From: Mauremys mutica
Taxonomy: Eukaryota; Chordata; Testudines; Geoemydidae
Length of the DNA: 64,000 nt
Direction: 5' to 3'
NCBI RefSeq assembly: GCF_020497125.1
Contig: NC_059094.1
Location: forward strand, 5,373,733-5,437,732
Shown: piece by piece, positions 11,318 to 22,260 of the stretch
How positions within the stretch are numbered: position 1 is the stretch's first letter
Layout: each line of letters opens with the position of its first letter
Position numbers and translations under genes: made by a program
Notes under the pieces: generated by a model
Databases searched by the model: none
What the model saw: the letters and a program-made list of their open reading frames with translations, nothing else
Told to the model about the DNA's origin: nothing

Positions 11318-12310
11318 ATGATATAAAATCAACATATGACTCATTAAATGGATTAAAAATTGGCTAACGGGTTAGGTCTCAACATGTGATTGTAAACAGG
11401 GAATCATCATTGAACGTTTCTAGTGGGGGCCCACGAGGATCAGTTCTTGTCCTTACACTATTTAATATTTTTATTAATCACCTAGAAGAAAACATAAAAT
11501 CATCACTGATAAAGTTTGCAGGTGACACAAAAATTGGGGCGTGGGTAAATAACAAAGAGGACAGGTTACTGCGCTCTGGATCACTTGGTAAGCACAAGCC
11601 AACCATATGTGTTTTAATAGCGCTAAATGAAAATGTCTACATCTCGGAACAAAGAGTGCAGGCCATGCCGACAGGATGGGGGACTCTATCCTGGGAAGCA
11701 AGGACTCTGAGAAAGATTTGGGGTGGGGGTGGATAATCATCTGAACATGTGCTCCCAGTGCAACACTGTGGCCCAAAGGACTAATGCGATCCTTGGATGC
11801 ATAAACAGGGGAATGTCATGTAGGAATAGGGAGGTTATTTTACCTCTGTATTTGGCGCTGGTGCAACCATTTGTTGAATACGGTGCCCGGTTCTGGTGTC
11901 CACAAATGAAGAAGGATGTTGATAAACTGGAGAGGGGTTCAGAGAAGAGCCATGAGAATGATTAAAGGATTAGAAAACCTGCCTTATAGAGATAGGTTCA
12001 AGGAGCTCAATCTATTTAATTTAACAAAGAGAAGTTTAAGGGTAACTTGATTAAACTCTATAAGTATCTTCAGGGGGAACAAATATTTAATCGTGGGCTC
12101 TGCAATCTAGCAGGGAAAGGTCTAGCATGATCCAAAGGCTGGAAGTTGAAGCTAGATAAATTCAGACTGGAAATAAGGCGCACATTTTTAACAGGGAAGA
12201 TAATAAACCACTGGGACCACTTACCAAGGGTCGTGGTGGAGGCTCCATTGCTGGCAATTTTTAAATCAAGACTGGTGTTTTCTAAAAGATTTGCTCTAGG
12301 GATTATTGTG
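11318..12310 (+). pseudogene. older CR1-family LINE, decayed RT and C-terminus
   Basis: A second, older CR1 subfamily. The RT remnant includes the conserved GSVLVLTLFNIFINHLEEN block (about 11430-11490) and FAGDTKIG where an active copy has FADD, so the second catalytic aspartate has been lost to glycine. Downstream are the connection region (NVYISEQ), a frame from 11723 with TNAILGCINRGMSCRNREV, and an end segment with FRLEIRRTFLTGKIINHWD. Several frameshifts and stops break it. It is cut off at its 3' end by the younger CR1 that follows. Confidence 0.85.
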
Positions 12311-12324
12311 AGGCAGGAAGGTCC

Positions 12325-13639
12325 TCAAGGAATCAATCCTGAACCACTTAAAGGAGGGGAAAGTGATCAGGAACAGTCAGCATGGATTCACCAAGGGCAA
12401 GACATGCCTGACTAACCTAATTGCCTTCTATGATGAGATAACCGGCTCTGTGGATGAGGGGAAAGCAGTGGATGTGCTATTTCTGGACTTTAGCAAAGCT
12501 TTTGATACGGTCTCCCACAGTATTCTTGCCAGCAAGTTAAAGAAGTATGGGCTGGATGAATGGACGGTAAGGTGGATAGAAAACTGGCTAGATGGTCGGG
12601 CTCAACGGGTAGTGATCAATGGTTCCATGTCTAGTTGGCAGCCGGTATCAAGTGGAGTGCCCCAAGGGTCGGTGCTGGGGCCGGTTTTATTCAATATCTT
12701 CATTAACGATCTGGAGGATGGTGTGGACTGCACCCTTAGCAAGTTTGCAGATGACACTAAACTGGGAGGAGTGGTAGATACGCTGGAGGGTAGGGCTAGG
12801 ATACAGAGGGACCTAGACAAATTAGAAGATTGGGCCAAAAGAAATATGATGAGGTTCAACAAGGACAAGTGCAGAGTCCTGCATTTAGGACGGAAGAATC
12901 CCATGCACTGCTACAGACTAGGGACCGAATGGCTGGGCAGCAGTTCTGCAGAAAAGGACCTAGGGGTTACGGTGGACGAAAAGCTGAATATGAGTCAACA
13001 GTGTGCCCTTGTTGCCAAGAAGGCTAATGGCATTTTGGGTTGTATAAGTAGGGGCATTTCCAGCAGATCGAGGGATGTGATCATTCCCCTCTATTCAGCA
13101 CTGGTGAGGCCTCATTTGGAGTACTGTGTCCAGTTGTGGCCCCACACTACAAGAAGGATGTGGATAAATTGGAGAGAGTCCAGTGGAGGGCAACAAAAAT
13201 GATTAGGGGGCTGGAGCACATGACTTATGAGGAGAGGCTGAGGGAACTGGGATTGTTTAGTCTGCAGAAGAGAAGAATGAGGGGGGATTTGATAGGTGCT
13301 TTCAACTACCTGAAAGGGGGTTCCAAAGAGGATGGATCTAGACTGTTTTCAGTGGTAGAAGATGACAGAACAAGGAGTAATGGTCTCAAGTTGCAGAGGG
13401 GGAGGTTTAGGCTGGATATTAGGAAAAACTTTTTCACTAGTAGGGTGGTGAAGAACTGGAATGGGTTCCCTAGGGAGGTGTTGGAATCTCCTTCCTTAGA
13501 GGTTTTTAAGGTCAGGCTTGACAAAGCCCTGGCTGGGATGATTTAGTTGGGTTTGGTCCTGCTTTGAGCAGGGGGTTGGACTAGATACCTCCTGAGGTCC
13601 CTTCCAACCCTGAGAGTCTATGATTCTATGATTCTATGA
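12325..13639 (+). pseudogene. young CR1 LINE with most of the reverse transcriptase, one frameshift
   Basis: The longest CR1 ORF2 piece in the window. From 12363 the frame covers the RT fingers and palm: [13 protein letters not shown], then [18 protein letters not shown] (first catalytic Asp), [20 protein letters not shown], and [10 protein letters not shown] (catalytic Asp pair present), followed by the thumb region. A single-base deletion near 13133 (GTTGTGGCC instead of the longer T and G runs of sister copies) shifts the frame; the C-terminal part resumes from 13136 and ends at 13546. The endonuclease domain is missing through 5' truncation. The 3' terminus has three ATTCTATG units, ending two bases before the Harbinger ATG. 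Confidence 0.92.
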
Positions 13640-13640
13640 C

Positions 13641-14786
13641 ATGGACACAGAATTCTGTCAAACCGCGGGCCCCTGCGCTTTGGAGATCCTGCTGGTAATG
13701 GGGCAGGTTCTAGCCATTGAACGCCAATTTTGGGCCCAGGAAACAAGCACAGACTGGTGGGACCGCATAGTTTTGCAGGTTTGGGACGATTCCCAGTGGC
13801 TGCAAAACTTTCGCATGCGTAAGGGCACTTTCATGGAACTTTGTGACTTGCTTGCCCCTGCCCTGAAACGCCAGAATACCAAGATGAGAGCAGCCCTCAC
13901 AGTTGAGAAGCGAGTGGCATTAGCCCTCTGGAAGCTTGCAACGCCAGACAGCTACCGGTCAGTCGGGAATCAATTTGGAGTGGGCAAATCTACTGTGGGG
14001 GCTGCTGTGATGCAAGTAGCCATAGCAATCACTAAGCTGCTGCTACGAAAGGTTGTGACTCTGGGAAATGTGCAGGTCATAGTGGATGGCTTTGCTGCAA
14101 TGGGATTCCCTAACTGTGGTGGGGCGATAGATGGAACCCATATCCCTATCTTGGCACCGGAGCACCAGGGCACCCAGTACATTAACCACAAGGGGTACTT
14201 TTCAGTGGTGCTGCAAGCACTGGTGGATCACAAGGGACGTTTCACCAACATCCATGTGGGATGGCTGGGAAGGGTTCATGACGCTAGCGTCTTCAGGAAC
14301 ACTACTCTGTTTAAACGGCTGCAGCAAGGGAATTACTTCCCAGACCAGAAAATAACAGTTGGGGATGTTGAAATGCCTGTAATTATCCTGGGGGACCCAG
14401 CCTACCCCTTGATGCTATGGCTCATGAAGCCATACACAGGCAGCCTGGACAGTAGTCAGGAGTTGTTCAACTACAGGCTGAGCAAGTGCAGAATGGTGGT
14501 AGAATGTGCATTTGGCTGTTTAAAGGCGCGCTGGCGCACATTACTGACTCGCTCAGACCTCAGCCAAACCAATGTCCCCTTTGTTATTGCTGCTTGCTGT
14601 GTGCTCCACAATCTCTGTGAGACTAAGGGGGAGACCTTTATGGCGGGGTGGGAGGCTGAGGCAAATCACCTGGCCGCTGATTACGCGCAGCCAGACACCA
14701 GGGCGATTAGAAGAGCACACCAGGAAGTGCTGCGCATCAGAGAAGCTTTGAAAACGAGTTTCGTCACGGGCCAGGATACGGTGTGA
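13641..14786 (+). CDS. PIF-Harbinger DDE transposase (HARBI1-like nuclease), intact frame
   Basis: A 381-codon uninterrupted frame. It would cut and join transposon ends in the nucleus together with a Myb/SANT-like partner. Residues 101-126 (YRSVGNQFGVGKSTVGAAV) look like a helix-turn-helix. The catalytic triad is visible: D164 in GGAIDGTHIP, D252 in ILGDPAYPL, and E288 in VVECAFGCLKARWR. There are 35 residues between D252 and E288, the D35E spacing of this superfamily. HDASVFRN at 213-220 is the usual accessory motif. Length is in the range of HARBI1 proteins (about 350 residues), so it appears close to full length. The ATG lies only two bases after a CR1 end, so an upstream native start or 5' UTR could have been lost. 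Poly(A) signal at 14886. All catalytic residues are present, but the missing left terminus argues against this copy moving itself. Confidence 0.93.
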   Translation: MDTEFCQTAGPCALEILLVMGQVLAIERQFWAQETSTDWWDRIVLQVWDDSQWLQNFRMRKGTFMELCDLLAPALKRQNTKMRAALTVEKRVALALWKLATPDSYRSVGNQFGVGKSTVGAAVMQVAIAITKLLLRKVVTLGNVQVIVDGFAAMGFPNCGGAIDGTHIPILAPEHQGTQYINHKGYFSVVLQALVDHKGRFTNIHVGWLGRVHDASVFRNTTLFKRLQQGNYFPDQKITVGDVEMPVIILGDPAYPLMLWLMKPYTGSLDSSQELFNYRLSKCRMVVECAFGCLKARWRTLLTRSDLSQTNVPFVIAACCVLHNLCETKGETFMAGWEAEANHLAADYAQPDTRAIRRAHQEVLRIREALKTSFVTGQDTV

Positions 14787-14885
14787 CTGCTATGTTTGTT
14801 TCCCTTTGATGAATCCCCCCCCCTTGATTGACTCATTCCCTGTAAGCAACCCACCCTCCCCCTTCGATTACAGCTTGCTTAAGGA

Positions 14886-14925
14886 AATAAAGTCACTATC
14901 GTTTAAAAATCATGTATTCTTTATT
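14886..14925. terminator. convergent polyadenylation signals between transposase and Myb-like genes
   Basis: AATAAA on + at 14886-14891, about 100 bp after the transposase stop, and AATAAA on - (TTTATT at 14920-14925), about 95 bp after the Myb-like stop. The two convergent transcripts would overlap by roughly 30-60 bases. Confidence 0.65.
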
Positions 14926-15019
14926 AATTCATTATAAAAAGAGGGAGAGAACTGACAAGGTAGCCCGGGTGGGGTTTAGGAGGAGGATAGGAGGGAAGGA
15001 AAAGGCCACTAAAAAAATT

Positions 15020-17059
15020 TCACAGTAATGACAGTCTTTTGGTTGGGCTGTCCACGGGGGTGGAGTGGGCGGGTGCATGGAGCCTCCCCCCATGCGTTCT
15101 TACACGTCTGGGTGAGGAGGATGTGGAACATGGGGAGGGGGGAGGGTGGTTATACAGGGGCTGCAGCGGCACTCTGTGATCCTGCTGCTGTTCCTGAAGC
15201 TCCACCAGACGCCGGAGCATGTCAGTTTGATCATGCAGCAGCCCCAGAGTTGCATCCCGCCACTGCTGATCTTCCTGCCGCCACCTCTGATCTTCCTGCT
15301 GCCACCTCTCATCTCGAGCGTCCCTCCTGTCCTCACGTTCACTGGCATCTTTCCTGTAATTTGATACCGCGTCCTTCCACTCATTCAGATGAGCTCTTTC
15401 ATTGCGGGTCACTTCCATGATTTCCAAGAACATTTCGTCTCGTGTCTTTTTTTTCCACCGCCTTATCTGAGATAGCCTTCGGGATGGAGTAGGGAGGCTT
15501 GAAAAATTTGCAGCTGCATGAGGGAGGGAAAAAAGGGAGAGAAGTATTTAAAAAGATACATTTTACAGAACAATGCTTATACTCTTTCACGGTGAACAAC
15601 ACTATTCATTTTACCTAACACGTAATTTCACTACAAGATCGCATTTTGCATCTTAATATTGAGTGCCTGCGGCTCTGGTGTTAGAGATCTCACAGACGCA
15701 GGTCCGGGCAGCAGACTTTGGCTTGCATGCGGTCATGGTAAGCCATTGTCTTTCGGCTTCTGCAGCCTTCATATATCCAGCGCCCTCCTTTACCAAGCAA
15801 AGCCCATTCAGTGCTGCTTCTTTCCTGTTAACATGCAGCAGCAGAAACCCCCCCCCCATCCAATTCTCTGGGATGATCGCTTTACCCCTCCCCCCACCAC
15901 GTGGCTGGTATCATGGAAGATCACTGCTAAACACCCCGCTCCCCCCAGACCGCGTGGCTGGTAGCAGGGAAGATCCCTGCTAGCCAAACGCGAAAAAGCT
16001 CAGCGTCAATCACCCGCCCCCCCTTCCGCCTGCTTGGCTACCTGCAAGGAAGGATTTCTTTTAAGCAACAGGCAAACAGCCCAGTAGGAATGGCCATCTC
16101 TGTCCCCTTAATTAAATTCCTGAATTTCAACAAGGTTACCATGAACGATATCAATTTCCTGAGGATAACACAGCGAGATAAAGAATGGATGTTGCTTGAA
16201 TGCCAGCAAACACCGGGACCATACACAGCTAGGCTTTGTCATGCAATGATACCAGATTACTTGCTACATGCATGGCGTGGTCAAGTGTCCTACCATGGAG
16301 GACGGAATAAAGCAGCGCTGCCCAGAAACCTTCTGCAAAGGCTTTTGGAGTACCTCCAGGAGAGCTTCATGGAGATGTCCCTGGAGGATTTCCGCTCCAT
16401 CCCCAGACATGTTAACAGACTTTTCCAGTAGCTGTACTGGCCGCGAATGCACCCCAAGTCCTCAGGGCAAATTAATCATTAAAAAACGCTTGCTTTTAAA
16501 CCATGTTTTATATTTACAAGGTACACTCACCAGAGGTCCCTTCCATGGCTTCATTGTCTGGGATAATGGCTTGGGAGGGCTGGGAAGGTAATTCCTGGCT
16601 GTTGGGGAGAACGGAGTGCTGTGTGCTCTCTGCAAGCTCGTCCTCCTCTTCCTCCTCCTCATCTTCCCCGTCCGCAGAATCCTCAGCCATGGCTGCGATT
16701 ACCACCCCCACCTCGGAATCCACGGACAGGGGTGGGGTAGTGGTGGCGGACCCCCCTAGAATTGCATGCAGCTCAGCGTAGAAGCGGCATGTTTTCGGCC
16801 CTGCCCCGGACCTTCCGTTTGCTTCTTTGATTTTCTGGTAGACTTGTCTGAGCTCCTTAACTTTCACACGGCACTGTACTGAGTCCCTGGTGTGGCCTCT
16901 CTGCATCATGGCCTTGGAAATTTTTTCAAATGTTTTTTCATTTTGTCTTTTGGAACGGAGTTCTGTTAGCACGGAATCCTCTCCCCATACAGCGATCAGA
17001 TCCAGTACCTCCCGTGCGGTCCATGCTGGAGCTCTTTTTCAATTCTCAGGAGACTGCAT
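15020..17059 (-). pseudogene. Myb/SANT-like DNA-binding protein of Harbinger, two exons, one nonsense codon
   Basis: Exon 1 (17059-16531) starts MQSPEN, then an in-frame TGA (17041-17039) where an Arg codon (CGA) would be expected, then the SANT-like domain: RAPAWTAREVLDLIAVWGED, SKRQNEKTFEKISKAMMQRG, VKVKELRQVYQKIKEANGRS, CRFYAELHAILGG. An acidic stretch (EDEEEEEEDE) follows. A GT donor at 16530-16529 and an AG acceptor after a pyrimidine tract (CCCTCCCTCATGCAG, ending at 15514) join in phase to exon 2 (15513-15020). Exon 2 reads a basic segment (RRLSQIRRWKKKTRDE) and a charged coiled coil (DERWQQEDQRWRQEDQQW), ending before the shared terminator. This is the escort protein that binds transposon ends and recruits the transposase. 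It runs convergent to the transposase gene. One nonsense change, otherwise open; the splice sites are my inference from frame continuity. Confidence 0.85.
16090..16431 (+). CDS. third ORF of the Harbinger element, unknown function
   Basis: A 113-codon frame (ATG to TAG) on the same strand as the transposase, lying inside the intron of the Myb-like gene and antisense to it. It has protein-like composition: DINFLRITQRDKEWMLLEC, PGPYTARLCHAMIPDYLL, then an amphipathic helical C-terminus (LPRNLLQRLLEYLQESFMEM) ending RHVNRLFQ. The frame stays open upstream of the ATG, so a longer N-terminus or splicing is possible. I recognise no catalytic motif. I recall similar sequence from other copies of this turtle/archosaur transposon family, which suggests a conserved part of the element rather than chance. 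It could also be a relic of a captured exon. Confidence 0.5.
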   Translation: MAISVPLIKFLNFNKVTMNDINFLRITQRDKEWMLLECQQTPGPYTARLCHAMIPDYLLHAWRGQVSYHGGRNKAALPRNLLQRLLEYLQESFMEMSLEDFRSIPRHVNRLFQ

Positions 17060-17345
17060 TGTTACCTGTGCTGATGAGCTCTGCGTGGTCACCTGTGCTG
17101 GTGAGCTCTCCACGCTGGCCAAACAGGAAATGAAATTCAAAAGTTCGCGGGGCTTTTCCTGTCTACCTGGCCAGTGCATCCGAGTTCAGATTGCTGTCCA
17201 GAGCGGTCACAATGGTGCACTGTGGGATACTGCCCGGAGGCCAATACCGTCGAATTGCGGCCACACTAACCCTAATCTGACATGGCAATACCGATTTCAG
17301 CGCAACTCCCCTCGTCGGGGAGGAGTACAGAAACCGGTTTAAAGA

Positions 17346-17369
17346 GCCCTTTATATAGATATAAAGGGC
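17346..17369. repeat. perfect 11-bp hairpin near Harbinger right end
   Basis: GCCCTTTATAT pairs exactly with ATATAAAGGGC across a 2-base loop, about 65 bp inside the right terminus. It may be a subterminal binding or cruciform site. Confidence 0.6.
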
Positions 17370-17433
17370 CTCATTGTGTGGACGAGTGCAGGGTTAAATC
17401 GGTTTAACGCTGCTAAATTCGGTTTAAACACGT

Positions 17434-17447
17434 AGTGTAGACCAGGC
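17434..17447. repeat. Harbinger right terminal repeat
   Basis: AGTGTAGACCAGGC; its reverse complement GCCTGGTCTACACT is the left end of the MITE at 31609. The next bases (ATAA) would allow the 3-bp TNA/TAA target duplication of this superfamily, but the partner copy is missing. Confidence 0.7.
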
Positions 17448-17936
17448 ATAAGTGAAATAAGTGTATGTGTTTAGGTGTGTGTGAGAGCGGGGTGGAGCAT
17501 CGCTGGGTGCTAAGAGGTGGGCAGGTGTGTGCAGGACTCAGGGTCCCATCTGGAGATGTGGGTGTGTGACCCAGACTGCTAGAGAATTTCACAGTGATAA
17601 CCATTTCGGAGAAGCCTGCAATAACCTCTGTTGCCCTGCTCACATTGTAAAACACACAAAAGCACTCCGAGAGAGCACTGGGCCAGATCCTTAGCTCCAA
17701 TCTATTTCCAGGAAATTAAATGTGAAACCGAACAGGTTAAAAATGAGAAACTACAATATTGTAAACAACATGACAAACCAGCGGGCCTGCTTGTGCTCTC
17801 ACACCAGAGCCATCTCCCCTGGCCTGATCCTCCTCTTGCTTACACAAGTTGCTAAAGTAAATGGATACATGTACAAAGGTGCTGACGTTATAATTCATCT
17901 GACTTCTAGTGATACAGAAGAGACCTAATCAAGCTC

Positions 17937-18480
17937 TGTGATGGGGTGTACAAACCCCACACTGGACAACAAGGGGTTAAGGGATTATTTTGGGCTCATC
18001 TAGCCCCCCTCTTCCCCCCCCACCTCCCTTGCCCGGCCAAACCTGCAGCAAATGCACCTTCTGCTGGAGGAATTAAAAGACACGGAATTAGCGCATTTGG
18101 GTGGTAGAGCGGGAGGTGAGGAGAGCCAAGCCTAACCTAACCTGAGACTCTGACACAGCTGCCCAAAGGGGCCCGCCCTGAGGGAAGGGAGGACCCACCC
18201 CAGAGACTGCCTGAGAGGGAAGTATCCTGTGGAACTTGGACATGGGTAACCCCCTTTACTTACTGTAGTTTGGGTTTCCACACCAGGGGAAAGCCTTGGA
18301 CTAAGCTGACCCTATGGGGGTGAACGAGAGGAAGAGGCCCAGGGCTGTCGTCTTAAGCAGCCTTGGTTGCCAGACTACGGGTAGCCCAAAGGCCCCTGGG
18401 TCAGAGCCCGGTGGAGTGGGAGGGTCCAGGCTCCCCTCCCCACATCCCCCTTGGCAGTCAGGAGTTGCAGCCATGACCAA
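17937..18480 (+). repeat. LTR-like fragment
   Basis: Starts TGTGATGGGGTGTACAAACC, a 5' end related to the LTR-like starts at 35250 (TGTGAGGGGGTGTGCACACC) and, in antisense, at 59002. No clear 3' CA end or target duplication is visible, so the right limit is approximate. No coding sequence. Confidence 0.4.
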
Positions 18481-18549
18481 AAGGCCCCACTGCCGAAGAG
18501 AGGAACATTTCAGGCTCCCATTCAAATCAAAGGCCAAACTCCCTGAGGA

Positions 18550-18652
18550 TCTGATTCTGATCTTACTTATACTGGTATAAAGCACCAGTGATGTTGCTGA
18601 AGTCAGTGGAGTCGCAATGGTGACTTCAATGGGCTCCAGAGCAGGCTGAAAG
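18550..18652. repeat. dispersed ancient repeat (GTGTAAATCAGGAGTAACTCC family)
   Basis: Contains CTGATTCTGATCTTA, ACTGGTATAAAGCACC and GTCAGTGGAGTCGCAATGG. It matches, at a diverged level, similar blocks at 19.0, 20.1, 25.4, 43.5, 44.15 and 47.98 kb. Confidence 0.4.
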
Positions 18653-19002
18653 TGTCTGTCTTAGCAATATTTAACCACATCTTGTAGCTGAGCACAATAG
18701 TGCTTCCAAGGGGGGGATAATTAGCTGTCACAAGGGACACAAGAAATACCCAGGTCTGCAAATCTTGAAAGTTCAAGGAGTCACAGAAGAGTTCCTGCAG
18801 AATTAGCTGTTTTTCTGCAGAACCTAAATTTTCATTCAGAAATGATTGGTGCAATTACAAAGCAGTGGTGTAATGAGTTCCCAGCTGGAAGCGGGTCCCT
18901 GGCACAGCTCCTGCTGATGTAACCCTGGTTGGCCTCAGGACTGGGAGAACAACCTTCCTCCACCAAGTGCTCTGCTAGACCCAGGGATCCGGCCCACTGG
19001 AC

Positions 19003-19080
19003 CTAATTCTGAGCTCAGTGACACTGGTGTATATCAGGAGTAATTCCACTGAAGTCACAGAGAGCAGAATTTTACCCTTT
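19003..19080. repeat. dispersed ancient repeat, second copy
   Basis: ACACTGGTGTATATCAGGAG, AATTCCACTGAAGTCA and AGAATTTTACCC match the family at 18.55 kb. Its function and class are unknown to me. Confidence 0.4.
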
Positions 19081-19215
19081 TGCCCTAGCTCCCACTAACA
19101 CCAATGGCAAAGCTGACATCAGTAGGAGTGGGCAAACTCAACGTACAAGAACGGCTAGTTGCAGGAAGGGAGCATGACATATTCTGTAATGCTGCTTTGT
19201 AATATTAGTGTAATG

Positions 19216-19497
19216 CAGGGGTAGGCAACCTATGGCGAGCTGATTATCAGTGGCACTCACACTGCCCAGGTCCTGGCCACTGGTCCGGGGGGCTCTGCAT
19301 TTTAATGTAATTTTAAATGAAGCTTCTTCAACATTTTAAAAACCTTATTTACTTTACACACAACAATAGTTTAGTTATATATTATAGACTTATAGAAAGA
19401 GACCTAAAAACGTTAACATGTATTACTGGCATGCGAAACCTTAAATCGGCGTGAATAAAGACTCGGCACAGCACTTCTGAAAGGTTGCTGACCCCTG
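19216..19497 (+). mobile_element. non-autonomous hAT MITE, CAGGGGTNGGCAACC family
   Basis: 282 bp, with termini CAGGGGTAGGCAACCT and AGGTTGCTGACCCCTG and a perfect 8-bp target duplication GTGTAATG (19208-19215 and 19498-19505). An 8-bp duplication and CAGGGG ends are hAT hallmarks. The same family occurs in the opposite orientation at 40844-41153. It encodes nothing, so it was moved by a transposase elsewhere. Confidence 0.88.
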
Positions 19498-20337
19498 GTG
19501 TAATGTGTGAGACGTGGGCCAGACATACCAGTATACCACTTGCACTGCTCTGCTGACACATGTCAACTGTTACCTTGGGTTTAAGATGATTTTGCACCAT
19601 TGGAGCGGCACAAAGCAGCCTGTGTGGATCAGTGAGTCTGGCCCCATATGGATGCAATCCTCAGTCTTTTACTCTGGAAAATCAGCTACGCATTGGCCAA
19701 ACCAAAAAATGCAAGCAACAACTTTGCCCATTTACAGGGTGAATTTCACAAGTTGTCTTGCCTGTTGCACACGCATGTAAATTTTTTTGGCCCAGTGCAT
19801 GGTACATTTTTTCATACACTTTAAAAATTAAATGAATTGATATTTCCTTGTAATATTTTCTAACCCTTTGCAATTACTGAACAGATAAAGCCATATCTCA
19901 ATAATAATTATTTGCAGTACCAAAGCACCTGCCATCCAAGGATCTTGCAGTGATTTACATGCATTAGGACCCTGATCCTCTAAACTCTAAAGCATGTGTG
20001 TATTTATAGAACTGAGGCATAAATGCCAAATGCTGATGTTCTTCATTAAGCAAAATTTCACTGAAATCAGTGAGAGTTTTGGGCAAATGAAAATACCAGT
20101 ATTTTCCCTAATGGTCTGATTCTGATCTCAATCCACGGAGTTACTCCTGACCTGCAGCAATGTAAGGCTCTGATTCTGCAGCTGGTAGCGTGTGGGCAGA
20201 TCTCTGCATGCATGAAAAGCCCCACAGAAGTCAACGGGGACACTTTCATACAGGCACAGAAGACTGCCAACAAACAGTAATTTGTTGGATCAGGGCCTAA
20301 ATGAGAGCAAAATCAAAACTTGATAGTGCATATTAAG

Positions 20338-20757
20338 CAGGACCGGCTCCAGACCCCAGCGCGCCAAGCACGCGCTTGGGGCGGCATTTTGCCAGCAGGG
20401 CGGCAGGCGGGTCCGGCGGACCTTCCGCAGTCATGCCTGCGGGAGGTCCACCAGAGCCGTGGGTCCAGTCGACCTCCCGCAGGCATGACTGCGGAGGGTC
20501 CGCTGGTCCCGCGGCTCCAGTCAACCTCCCACAGGCATCACTGCGGATGGTTCGCTGGTCCCACAGCTCGGGTGGACCTCCCGCAGACATGCCTGCGGAT
20601 GCTCCACGGGAGCTGCGGGACCAGCGAATCCTCCGCAGCTGCGGGAGGTCCCCTGGAGCTGTGGGACCAGCGGACCCTCCGCACTCATCCCGCGGCTCCG
20701 GTGCACCTCCCGCAGGCATGACTGCTTGGGGCGGCCAAATTCCTGGAGCCGCCCCTG
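20338..20757 (+). mobile_element. hAT MITE with internal inverted-unit array, 8-bp TSD
   Basis: 420 bp with ends CAGGACCGGCTCCAG and CTGGAGCCGCCCCTG and target duplication ATATTAAG (20330-20337 and 20758-20765). The interior is a GC-rich array of roughly 25-60 bp units based on GGTCCGCTGGTCCCGCGGC and its reverse complement, mixed with ACCTCCCGCAGGCATG. Open frames across it are by-products of the repeats. It is related to the shorter MITE at 46824. Confidence 0.87.
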
Positions 20758-20779
20758 ATATTAAGTCTTACAAATCCCC

Positions 20780-20905
20780 ATGCCCTAGGTCATTTTTATT
20801 ATGGGTGGGAAACTGAGGCACAGAGAGTTTAAGTAACTTGCCCAAGATCCCACAGAGTGAGTCAGTACCAAGAATAGAACCCTGAAGTCCTGACTGCCAG
20901 TGCAG
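20780..20905 (-). repeat. MIR-like SINE fragment, antisense
   Basis: GGGAAACTGAGGCACAGAGAG, AGTAACTTGCCCAAGATC and CACAGAGTGAGTCAGTACC follow the antisense core of MIR/CORE-SINEs, in the same relation as at 57.7 kb. Confidence 0.55.
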
Positions 20906-21019
20906 TGTCCCTGAGACCCTCAGAAGCTCTCAATGCAACTGGCAAAGCATTCACTGCTCTGTAACAGCAACTCATAACAGGCCTGACACATGCACCACAT
21001 TGCTGTCATAGCAGTTACT

Positions 21020-22260
<1,241 letters not shown>

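Larger units (their letters stand above)
13641..17447 (+). mobile_element. PIF-Harbinger DNA transposon (left end missing)
   Basis: This element contains a sense-strand DDE transposase (13641-14786), a convergent spliced Myb/SANT-like gene on the minus strand (15020-17059), a third ORF (16090-16431), and a right terminus AGTGTAGACCAGGC at 17434-17447. The reverse complement of that terminus occurs at the left end of the MITE at 31609. No matching left terminus is visible: CR1 sequence abuts the transposase ATG, so the element's 5' UTR and left inverted repeat have been lost or displaced. The two-protein content is characteristic of PIF-Harbinger, in which the Myb-like protein escorts the transposase and binds DNA. 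Confidence 0.88.

Noticed and set aside
16503..16781. Sense frame with a long serine run
   Set aside because: Opposite strand of the acidic run in the Myb-like exon 1.
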